From an uncultured Bacteroidia bacterium (GTDB lineage Bacteria > Bacteroidota > Bacteroidia > Bacteroidales > UBA932), in contig CADBAY010000019.1 of NCBI GenBank assembly GCA_902792815.1, positions 1-41,564 on the forward strand: a stretch of DNA of 41,564 nt, written 5' to 3'. Within the stretch, counting starts at the first letter, position 1, and every line of letters begins with the position of its first letter. A model generated the notes under the pieces. It did not search any database, was not told where the DNA came from, and saw only the letters and a list, made by a program, of their open reading frames with translations. Made by a program: the position numbers and the translations under genes. Positions 25,653-32,006 of the stretch are shown piece by piece.

Positions 25653-26354
25653 GTGAAAAAAATTGTAGCCATAGTATTCGCTTTTGCGGCTCTCTGCGCG
25701 GGTGCCGCCGCCCAGACTATAAAGGCGCCGAAAGGCTATCCTATGTACTATGAGGTGCACGACGGCGATACTACATTCTTCGATACAATCGATCCTATAT
25801 GGGTGTTCCCCCGGGGCCGCGGCTTCAAAAAGAGCGGTGACTGGCGCCGGGAGTACCGCCTCGTTTATAATTTCAACAAGATCTATCCCTATGCCCTGGT
25901 GGGACGCAAGCTGATGGCCCAGGTGGACAGCACAATCGCCGCCGACGCCACCAAGCGCAGCCAGCGCACCCAGTACATCAACCAGGTGGAAAAAGAGCTC
26001 CTGAGCCTGTTTACGGCCGATATCAAGAATATGACCACCTCGCAGGGCCTGCTGCTGATGCGCCTGGTTGACCGCGAGTGCGGCATGAGCGCCTACACCA
26101 TCATCAAGGAATACGAGAGCGGATTTGCCGCCAATTTCTGGCAGATCGTGGCCAAGCTCTTCTCGCAGGACCTCAAGACCCGCTACGACCCCAAGGGCAA
26201 AGACGCCAAGATTGAAGAACTTGTGCAGGTTTGGGACGCCGGTCAGTGGGACCAGTTCTATTATTCAGTATTCTGGGAGGCCCCGGTCAAGACCGTCATC
26301 AATGTCGACCACCTCAAGAGCCAAGTCAAAAAGAAAGGCTCCAAGAAGCGCTAA
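25653..26354 (+). CDS. DUF4294 exported protein
   Basis: 233 residues from the GTG at 25653. This start gives a clean signal peptide (V/MKKIVAIVFAFAALCAGAAAQ); the longer frame from 25503 would run through the promoter and the divergent MFS gene. The mature part matches DUF4294 proteins of Bacteroidota: an N-terminal DTIDPIWVFPRG strand, YRLVYNFNKIYPYA, then a helical segment (about 90-150) and a lysine-rich tail. Family function is unknown; it is periplasmic by its signal. It is a single-gene unit, divergent from the Sus operon, with a terminator at 26413-26440. Confidence 0.88.
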   Translation: MKKIVAIVFAFAALCAGAAAQTIKAPKGYPMYYEVHDGDTTFFDTIDPIWVFPRGRGFKKSGDWRREYRLVYNFNKIYPYALVGRKLMAQVDSTIAADATKRSQRTQYINQVEKELLSLFTADIKNMTTSQGLLLMRLVDRECGMSAYTIIKEYESGFAANFWQIVAKLFSQDLKTRYDPKGKDAKIEELVQVWDAGQWDQFYYSVFWEAPVKTVINVDHLKSQVKKKGSKKR

Positions 26355-26385
26355 ACTACACCCTCATAATAGGATAAACCAAGTG

Positions 26386-26477
26386 CTGCTGTTTGGTGGT
26401 CATTGAATGTACGGGCAAACAGCATTTTGCCCCTTTTTTGCGGTTTGCCCACCCACAAAAGAACCACCAAACCGCAG
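26386..26477. repeat. Nested inverted repeat
   Basis: An outer pair, CTGCTGTTTGGTGGT (26386-26400) and its near-complement (26463-26477, one mismatch), encloses an inner perfect pair GGGCAAAC (26413-26420) / GTTTGCCC (26443-26450). Together they could fold as one long cruciform or RNA hairpin. It lies just after the DUF4294 stop at the border of the AT-rich island. It may be a small mobile-element remnant or an insertion hot spot; nothing coding is seen inside. Confidence 0.65.
26413..26440 (+). terminator. Intrinsic terminator of the DUF4294 gene
   Basis: Stem GGGCAAA (26413-26419) / TTTGCCC (26426-26432) followed by CCTTTTTTG on the plus strand, 58 nt after the stop codon. It uses the same left arm as the larger nested inverted repeat, so the two folds exclude each other. 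Confidence 0.7.
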
Positions 26478-26504
26478 TTATGCACTGAATAGAGCGCATT
26501 TGAG

Positions 26505-26538
26505 CAGAGAAAAGAGCCCGGTGTTGAATCGGGCTCTC
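26505..26538 (-). terminator. Intrinsic terminator of the 27103-26633 gene
   Basis: Stem AGAGCCCG (26513-26520) / CGGGCTCT (26530-26537); on the minus strand it is followed by TTTTCTC. It is almost identical to the terminator at 27186-27217 after the other island gene. Confidence 0.75.
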
Positions 26539-26632
26539 TACAAAGATAAATGATTAATATAAATCTACTTAAGGAAGAACATTTTGCACCTCAATGATTG
26601 AAACCCATGTAATATAAAGTGACTGAGTTATT

Positions 26633-27103
26633 TCAGTTAATAAGAGGTGATAATTCTAAATGAACTGAGTTGTTGAACTTCTTATATTTAAGATATTTTA
26701 AAGATGACAAATCTATTGCGAGAGAGTCAAGCCCGGCTTTATACTCTTCAATACTTTCATATGAATAGATAGTTTGATAATGCCCGGGGCGATTTAATTT
26801 GATAATATGATACACAGAGGCATTGGATACTCCCAAGCAATGACCGCAGGTACATATATATTGATGATTGTATAACACTTCTCCGGCCTTTTCAATGATA
26901 ATCCGTGGTCGAGAAAAGTGCTCATCACCGCTATTCCCATATATTTCGCTAATAAATGTCACATCGTTTTGAGTAAAATAGAATCCTGTTATTCCTATAT
27001 GTTGATTTGTCACAGCATTTCCTATGTGTGAAAGTAAGATTAGCAGAAGAATAATTGACACAAATAATTTTGCGAGAATTCTTAAAATATTAAAGAAGAA
27101 CAT
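26633..27103 (-). CDS. Small exported or membrane-anchored protein of unknown function
   Basis: 156 residues from the ATG at 27103; a start at 27148 (171 residues) is possible. I chose 27103 because it gives a short N-terminus before the hydrophobic stretch LFVSIILLLILLSHIG, a signal peptide or membrane anchor. The rest is beta-rich, with a Cys pair in CTCGHC (about residue 85-90) that could bind a metal or form a disulfide. I do not recognise the family. Base composition is far more AT-rich than the flanking operons, which suggests acquisition from elsewhere. It has its own terminator. Confidence 0.65.
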   Translation of the reverse strand: MFFFNILRILAKLFVSIILLLILLSHIGNAVTNQHIGITGFYFTQNDVTFISEIYGNSGDEHFSRPRIIIEKAGEVLYNHQYICTCGHCLGVSNASVYHIIKLNRPGHYQTIYSYESIEEYKAGLDSLAIDLSSLKYLKYKKFNNSVHLELSPLIN

Positions 27104-27162
27104 GTTACTTATTGCGAATAGAGAGATAAAACTGATATGTGTTGCCAAATAATCTAGACTGA

Positions 27163-27183
27163 TCTCGGCTTTTAGTGCCGAGA
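27163..27183. other. Short hairpin
   Basis: Perfect inverted repeat TCTCGGC/GCCGAGA with a 7-nt loop, between the two island genes and beside the terminator at 27186-27217. No T-tract follows on either strand, so its role is unclear. Confidence 0.4.
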
Positions 27184-27185
27184 GA

Positions 27186-27217
27186 GAAAAAAGAGCCCGG
27201 TGTTGATCCGGGCTCTG
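27186..27217 (-). terminator. Intrinsic terminator of the 27839-27228 gene
   Basis: Stem AGAGCCCGG (27192-27200) / CCGGGCTCT (27208-27216), then TTTTTTCTC on the minus strand, 11 nt after the stop codon. Confidence 0.85.
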
Positions 27218-27227
27218 GGAAACTGTT

Positions 27228-27839
27228 TTATTCTTCTATTTTGAAGAGTCCGGGATATTTCTTTTTATAGCAAACTATAGTATCGGCATACTCGGCCTTG
27301 TTCTTGCTCATTTGGTAATTGATCATCGTCGCACTGATGTTGATCATTGCAGATAACCATTTTGAAGACACTAGATACTCCTCCTTCTTTTTTTTAAACA
27401 AGCATGCTTTAGTCTTTCTTTTCATCTGATAGTTGTAATCAATACGATGTTCCTTTGTATTAATTGACAGATACCAGTATGACAAATCATATGTGGTAGT
27501 GTCCCTCACAAAATCATTTGAAATTAAACCATTGCTTTGAAGCATCTCAGTATAAGCTGGGTCTTCCAAGTAACGAATCTGATAATATTGATCTTTATCA
27601 AGGGTCCTGCCCCAATAAGCGCTATACTGATGATTACTGTCGGGGACAACCATCGTCCATGTAACTCCATACAAAAAACCTATGTATGATGTGTCATTGA
27701 TTGCGCTGGAAAGCGAATAGTGGTTTATTATTTCTGACAATACTTCGCTTTCATGTGTCAATGCCTGTTCTATAGAGTCTTGTGCAAGAGACTCTAACGA
27801 GAGCCCAACAAGAAGTACTAATACTATGATTTTTTTCAT
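27228..27839 (-). CDS. Small exported protein of unknown function
   Basis: 203 residues from the ATG at 27839, which gives the signal peptide MKKIIVLVLLVGLSLESLAQ; the longer frame from 27908 has no such start. The mature protein has many tyrosines, a central beta-rich region (YSAYWGRTLDKDQYYQIRYL) and a basic patch with runs of lysine (KKKKEE near 165). I do not recognise the family. Codon use and composition are AT-rich like the neighbouring 27103-26633 gene. The two share terminator sequences and export signals and may have arrived together. Confidence 0.7.
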   Translation of the reverse strand: MKKIIVLVLLVGLSLESLAQDSIEQALTHESEVLSEIINHYSLSSAINDTSYIGFLYGVTWTMVVPDSNHQYSAYWGRTLDKDQYYQIRYLEDPAYTEMLQSNGLISNDFVRDTTTYDLSYWYLSINTKEHRIDYNYQMKRKTKACLFKKKKEEYLVSSKWLSAMINISATMINYQMSKNKAEYADTIVCYKKKYPGLFKIEE

Positions 27840-27986
27840 ATTATCTAAAAGCGGGTAGCGCTGATGGATTTGAAATGCGTTTTTTATTAAAATGATTGGA
27901 GCCATCATTTATAATTTTAATCCCCATAACTCGATATATTAAATTTTCTGTTTGAATAGCATCTACGTGTTGTTGACTTGTTCTAC

Positions 27987-28172
27987 CTAAAGACAAACTG
28001 CCAATCCGGCGTTGTATCCAACGCCTTCCACTTTCGAAGGCAAGTTAGCAAGATTGTAGGTGAAAAGCAAGCCCTTGCGGCTGTCTGAGGCCAGGTTGCC
28101 CGCAGCGTCATAGCCGTAGGGACCCTGGTCGGTGGCATAGTTGTCCGTCCAGCCGGATTGGCTTCTGTTCAT
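27987..28172 (-). pseudogene. RHS/YD-repeat protein remnant
   Basis: The open frame encodes GPYGYDAAGNLASDSRKG followed by FTYNLANLPSKVE, which is the typical RHS repeat pattern (YDANGN-x-SD, YN-x-LP-x-V). Only about 60 codons remain, with an in-frame stop shortly upstream and no toxin or core domain. A possible second scrap (SGSQTFTYDR) is read from about 28350-28385 on the same strand. It is what is left of a larger RHS gene, broken up next to the repeat array. Confidence 0.65.
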
Positions 28173-28213
28173 TGAAAGAATGACTCATCAAGCGAAGCGA
28201 ATTCAGGGTATGC

Positions 28214-28346
28214 CGCGCACAAAAATTGGCTTTTTGTGTCAAAGCGATAGATTCGTTGCTGCTTTTGACACAGATCTCCGTGTTTTGTGCGCTTTTAGCC
28301 GGTTCGACGCCGCTTTTGACACAATTTCCTTGTTTTTGTGCGCTTT
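28214..28346. repeat. Short repeat array, about 51-bp period
   Basis: Three related units share GCTTT(T)GACACA, 8-10 variable bases, then TTTTGTGCGC. Two are direct (28261-28296 and 28312-28346) and one is inverted (about 28214-28245). Each is itself an imperfect dyad. On the minus strand the two direct copies read as a 17-residue repeat of the form KAHK-x4-VSKAA. The array lies between the two RHS scraps. Confidence 0.65.
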
Positions 28347-28411
28347 GCGGTCGTAGGTGAAGGTCTGGCTGCCCGAGGGGCTGCCGGAGGCTCCCGGCTT
28401 TACGGCAAGGG

Positions 28412-29158
28412 TTAGTTGCTGGAAGGCTCGATGGTCAGGCTCCCGTCGGAGAGGTCGAAGCGGGCGTGGGGGGTGCCGCCGGATAGCCAGTCTTTTAGGA
28501 CGATGAGCCGGGCTCCGGTGGGGAGTTCCAGGTCGACGGCGTCGTGGAAGTGCCCAAAAATGAAATAATCTACCTGCACTTGAGAGGACTGCTCGAGTGC
28601 GAATTGGTATAGGGGCTCCTGCTCGCCGCGGAAGTGGTAGGCGGGCCTTTTGGAGCGCTTGCCGCCCGACCATTTACGGGCCAGTGCAAAGGCGATCCGG
28701 GGGTGGAGGGTGCTGAAAAGGCCCTGCGTTATGCGGCTGTTGAACACCTTTAGCATGAACTTGTAGCCCGGCCGGGCGCCACCCAGGGCATCCCCGTGCC
28801 CAAGGCAGAAGCTCTTGCCGCCAATCTCCACCAATTGCGGCTGGGCGCACTTGCGCATACCAATGCTCTCGAAGAACGAATAGCACCAAATGTCGTGATT
28901 GCCGGGGAAGAAGTACACCGTAACTCCGGCGTCCATCAGGGCGATCAGGCGAGCGACCACCCGTGCTCCCTCGCGGGGGATAACGTCGTGGTATTCATAC
29001 CAGAAATCCCAGATATCTCCCAGCAGGTAAAGCGCAAGAGCATTGTCGGGAACCGTTGACAGGAAATCCAGGAAGCGCTGTTCCCGCTCGGCGGGATCTG
29101 CGGTGGCCAGGCCAAGATGAACGTCGGCGACGAAGTAAACCAGTGTGCGTTCCGCCAT
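28412..29158 (-). CDS. UDP-2,3-diacylglucosamine diphosphatase, LpxH-like
   Basis: 248 residues from the ATG at 29158, which overlaps the uppP stop by 1 bp (TGATG). It is a calcineurin-like metallophosphoesterase with all metal motifs: D12-x-H14 (VADVHLG), GD at 47-48 (LLGDIWDFW), GNHD at 86-89, GHGD at 120-123 and GHFH near 200. The LGDIWDFW and GGKRSKRP segments match the Bacteroidota LpxH-type hydrolases that cut UDP-diacylglucosamine to lipid X in lipid A synthesis. Position after uppP supports an envelope role. It is the last gene of the ftsX operon. Confidence 0.88.
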   Translation of the reverse strand: MAERTLVYFVADVHLGLATADPAEREQRFLDFLSTVPDNALALYLLGDIWDFWYEYHDVIPREGARVVARLIALMDAGVTVYFFPGNHDIWCYSFFESIGMRKCAQPQLVEIGGKSFCLGHGDALGGARPGYKFMLKVFNSRITQGLFSTLHPRIAFALARKWSGGKRSKRPAYHFRGEQEPLYQFALEQSSQVQVDYFIFGHFHDAVDLELPTGARLIVLKDWLSGGTPHARFDLSDGSLTIEPSSN

Positions 29159-29991
29159 CAAACCATGAATATAAGGACCGCCAGGCCCACCAGGGCGCAG
29201 TAGAGGCCGAACCATTTGAGCTGGGCCTTGCGCACGAGGGCTATCATTACTTTGCAGGCAAAGAGGCCGGAAATGAATGCTGCCACGAAGCCTACTGCGA
29301 GCGGCAGGAAGCCGGTAGAAGATGCCGCCATATCGCCTCCCACTACATCGAGGAATGCTTCTCCCAGGATGGGTACGAGTACCATAAGGAAGGAGAACTG
29401 GGCCATGTTGCTGCGTTTGACTCCGCAGATCAGACCTGTGCTGATTGTGGTTCCGGAACGGGACAGGCCCGGGATGACTGCGAATGCCTGGCCTATGCCT
29501 ACAACCAGCGCCTGCCAGAAGCTGATGCCGTTACGGTACCGGTCAGTGCCGCTCTGTCCGGCGTCTCCCGAAGCTTCTGCCCCGAAGCCCCGCTTGGTCT
29601 TCCAGTCGGAGAAAACCAGGAGCATGGCAGTCACGATGAGCGCCAGGCCAACTATGAGCATAGAATTAAACGCCGACTCTACCTTATCTTTAAAAAACAT
29701 CCCCACAATGAACACGGGAACCATGGACAGGCAGATTTTGGCTATATAGTCCGTCTCGTCGTTATACTTGAACTTGAAAAGACCGCAGAGCAGCTTCCAG
29801 ATTTCCTTGCGGAAAACCACAATGGTGGCAAGAACCGTAGCAGCGTGCACCGTGACCTCGAAAACCAGGTCTTCGGATGGCTCGACGCCAAGCAGCGCCT
29901 TACCTATTGCCAGGTGTCCGCTGCTGCTGACGGGCAAAAACTCGGTCAGTCCCTGGACCAGTCCGAGCAAAAGAGCTTGCAACCAGTCCAT
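29158..29991 (-). CDS. uppP: Undecaprenyl-diphosphatase
   Basis: 277 residues, an integral membrane protein of the BacA/UppP family. The two signature motifs are present: EFLPVSSSGH (E17 to H26) and PGLSRSGTT in the second half. It removes a phosphate from undecaprenyl diphosphate so the carrier lipid can be reused for peptidoglycan and O-antigen, and gives bacitracin tolerance when abundant. It starts 2 bp after the DUF3098 stop and is coupled to the LpxH-like gene by overlapping stop and start codons. A long hydrophilic loop sits near residues 125-150 (ASGDAGQSGTDRYRNG). Confidence 0.96.
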   Translation of the reverse strand: MDWLQALLLGLVQGLTEFLPVSSSGHLAIGKALLGVEPSEDLVFEVTVHAATVLATIVVFRKEIWKLLCGLFKFKYNDETDYIAKICLSMVPVFIVGMFFKDKVESAFNSMLIVGLALIVTAMLLVFSDWKTKRGFGAEASGDAGQSGTDRYRNGISFWQALVVGIGQAFAVIPGLSRSGTTISTGLICGVKRSNMAQFSFLMVLVPILGEAFLDVVGGDMAASSTGFLPLAVGFVAAFISGLFACKVMIALVRKAQLKWFGLYCALVGLAVLIFMV

Positions 29992-29993
29992 AG

Positions 29994-30233
29994 CTATTTC
30001 TTACCCTCTTTTTTGTCTTCGAAACGGCCCATGATGGCCACTATTACCACCACGATTCCCGCCAGAATCACCAGCGGAGCCGCAACCAGGCGGCGGGCGT
30101 CGAACATGGCGTAGTTAAAAACGTTAGGGTCGGGGCTGAATCCGCCCATCATGAGAACATAACCTGCTACCATCACGAGCAGGCCGGCGAGCATTATACG
30201 GATCCCCTTGCGGGACATTGCCATTTTATCCAT
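29994..30233 (-). CDS. DUF3098 small membrane protein
   Basis: 79 residues with two membrane helices (about 12-32 and 49-69) joined by a short loop containing GFSPDPNVFNYAMFD..R, the DUF3098 pattern. The C-terminus is lysine- and glutamate-rich and probably cytoplasmic. The gene is kept between ftsX and uppP in many Bacteroidota, as here, with 3-bp and 2-bp gaps. The function is unknown; its conserved place suggests an envelope or division role. Confidence 0.9.
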   Translation of the reverse strand: MDKMAMSRKGIRIMLAGLLVMVAGYVLMMGGFSPDPNVFNYAMFDARRLVAAPLVILAGIVVVIVAIMGRFEDKKEGKK

Positions 30234-30236
30234 ATA

Positions 30237-31115
30237 TTAATAATATAAGCGGTCCTTGTCGAGGGACACTAACTTGTTGACCACAAAGAATGTACTTATC
30301 ATGCATATAGCCACTCCGCACACCACCACCGTGCCGGCCACGATGAGCAGGCTCTTAAGCTCGATGGCCGCAAATAGCTGCGGGAACGAGCGGTGGAGGA
30401 AGTACAGCGCTCCGGCCAGGGCTGCAAGTGCCAGGAGCGACGAAATAAGCCCCTGCAGCACTGCGCCGCGCATGAACGGCTTGCGGATGAAACGCCTCGT
30501 CGCGCCCACCAGCTGCATGGTATGGATGGTGAATCGGCGCGAGAATACGTTGAGCCGCACGGTATTGTTGATGAGCACGAAGGAGATAAAGAGCATCAGA
30601 AGGATGAAGATGCCCAGAACCATCGAGATCTTGGTGAGGTTGGAGCTCAGCGTCTCGACCAGCGACTGCTGGTATTCCACCTCTTCCACTACCGGAGAGG
30701 CACTCAGGGCACGCCGCACGAATGCTACGCTGTCCGGCGAGACATAATCCCCTTTGAGCTTGATTTCCAAAGAAATGGGCACGGGAGAGGTCTCGAACAC
30801 CGACAGGAAATCGTCTCCCAGCATCTTGCTCAGTTCTGCGGTGCCTTCCTCGCGGGTCACCAGCCTGGTGCCCTTGATGAATGGCATGGTCTCAACGGAT
30901 TTCTGGTAGCCCAGGGCCTCGTCTTCGGAGGCGTCCTGCTTGAGAAGAACCGAAAGCTGAAGATTTTCTTTGAAATAATTCGAAACTGCACGGGCGTTGA
31001 CTATCAGCAGGGCGGCAATCCCTATCAAAAGCAGCACGAGGCTGATGCTTATGATGCTGGAGGCGTATGCGTTACGCAGCCGGCGGCGGATAATCTTGTT
31101 CTCTTCTTTTGACAT
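30237..31115 (-). CDS. ftsX: Cell division ABC transporter permease
   Basis: 292 residues from the ATG at 31115 (MSKEENK), chosen over 31136 because the longer form overlaps the promoter. The layout is FtsX: cytoplasmic N-terminus, helix about 22-45, a periplasmic domain (about 50-160) and three further helices with FRKPF-type loop (RFIRKPF). FtsX with the ATPase FtsE relays signals from the divisome to cell-wall hydrolases. ftsE is not next to it, as is usual in Bacteroidota. It leads an operon with DUF3098, uppP and the LpxH-like gene. Confidence 0.93.
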   Translation of the reverse strand: MSKEENKIIRRRLRNAYASSIISISLVLLLIGIAALLIVNARAVSNYFKENLQLSVLLKQDASEDEALGYQKSVETMPFIKGTRLVTREEGTAELSKMLGDDFLSVFETSPVPISLEIKLKGDYVSPDSVAFVRRALSASPVVEEVEYQQSLVETLSSNLTKISMVLGIFILLMLFISFVLINNTVRLNVFSRRFTIHTMQLVGATRRFIRKPFMRGAVLQGLISSLLALAALAGALYFLHRSFPQLFAAIELKSLLIVAGTVVVCGVAICMISTFFVVNKLVSLDKDRLYY

Positions 31116-31133
31116 AATCTCCCAAATTGACTT

Positions 31134-31141
31134 CAAATATA
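31134..31141 (-). promoter_or_regulatory. -7 element of the ftsX operon
   Basis: TATATTTG on the minus strand, 18 nt before the ftsX ATG. A TTTTG lies upstream with a slightly short spacing of about 17 nt. It faces the GT5-like gene's promoter 30 bp away. Confidence 0.55.
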
Positions 31142-31171
31142 AGCATTTATCAATATTTCAAAAAAAATTCT

Positions 31172-31179
31172 TACCTTTG
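31172..31179 (+). promoter_or_regulatory. -7 element for the GT5-like gene
   Basis: TACCTTTG ends 4 nt before the GTG start at 31184, so this transcript too would be nearly leaderless. No -33 TTG is seen at the proper distance. Confidence 0.5.
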
Positions 31180-31183
31180 TGCT

Positions 31184-32002
31184 GTGGCAGATAATATTAA
31201 AAGAGTCCTTTTTGTCAGTTCCGGGATGTGTCCTTACCTCCCGGAAGCGCCTGTTTCAAGCATAGCGCGCTATCTACCCCAGGGGATTCAGGAGCGTAAG
31301 AGGGAAATCCGTTCATTCATGCCGCGCTACGGATTCATCAACGAGCGCAAGAATCAGCTGCACGAAGTGATACGTCTGTCCGGAATGAACATCATCATTT
31401 CGGATGTGGACCACCCGCTTATCATCAAGGTTGCAAGCATCTCGGCCGCCCGTATCCAAGTGTATTTCATTGACAATGAGGATTATTTCCGCCGCAAGCA
31501 AACTTTTGCCGACGAGGAGGGCAACTTCTTCGAAGATAACGACGAGAGGGCCATTTTCTTCGCCCGCGGAGTGCTTGAGACGGTAAAGAAGCTGCGCTGG
31601 GCCCCGGATGTCATACATTGCCAGGGCTGGATATCCCACCTGCTGCCTGCCTACCTTAAAAAAGCATATAAAGACGACCCTATCTTCTCATCCAGCAAAA
31701 TAGTGCTTTCGCTTTATAACGACCTGCCCGATGTGAGCTTCCGTCCGGGCTTTGCCGCAAAGGCGGCATTCGGCGGTCTTACGGCGGCGGACCTGCACTT
31801 CCTGGACAAGCCGGATGGCATAAATCTTGCTAAAACTGCCATCCAGTACGCCGACGGTGTAATCCTCGGCTCTCCCGACATTCCCGCCACACTTACGCGG
31901 TGCTGCAAGTCTCTCAAGCTTCCGGTACTTCCGTTCGATGCGGCAGCGCTCGAGAGCGGGTCCTACATCGATGCGTACAACGCTTTTTACGACAAGATTT
32001 GA
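31184..32002 (+). CDS. Short glycogen/starch synthase-like protein (GT5 N-terminal domain only)
   Basis: 272 residues from the GTG at 31184, right after a -7 element; the frame upstream of it is promoter DNA. It resembles the N-terminal Rossmann domain of GT5 synthases (RVLFVSSGMCPYLPEAPVSS, then DVIHCQGWISHLLPAYLK at about 145-160). The ADP-glucose motif KxGG is absent, and the whole C-terminal domain is missing: full GlgA is about 480 residues. Short proteins like this are often labelled glycogen/starch synthase in Bacteroidota. Catalysis is doubtful; the role is unknown. The DUF4270 gene starts 4 bp downstream. Confidence 0.85.
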   Translation: MADNIKRVLFVSSGMCPYLPEAPVSSIARYLPQGIQERKREIRSFMPRYGFINERKNQLHEVIRLSGMNIIISDVDHPLIIKVASISAARIQVYFIDNEDYFRRKQTFADEEGNFFEDNDERAIFFARGVLETVKKLRWAPDVIHCQGWISHLLPAYLKKAYKDDPIFSSSKIVLSLYNDLPDVSFRPGFAAKAAFGGLTAADLHFLDKPDGINLAKTAIQYADGVILGSPDIPATLTRCCKSLKLPVLPFDAAALESGSYIDAYNAFYDKI

Positions 32003-32006
32003 CGCG

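Larger units (their letters stand above)
27840..28411. other. Gene-poor region with remnants
   Basis: Between the 27839 gene and the LpxH-like gene there is no intact gene. The left part (27840-27986) is very AT-rich and should hold the promoter of the 27839 gene, though I find no clear TAnnTTTG. The right part holds the RHS scrap, the repeat array and a GCCGG/CCGGC hairpin at 28383-28398 that lacks a T-tract. Confidence 0.6.

Noticed and set aside
28214-28346. CRISPR array
   Set aside because: Only three units, one inverted, with diverged repeats, variable spacing and no cas genes.
31184-32002. glgA as gene symbol
   Set aside because: The C-terminal catalytic domain and the KxGG motif are missing, so the name would claim an activity that is not supported.
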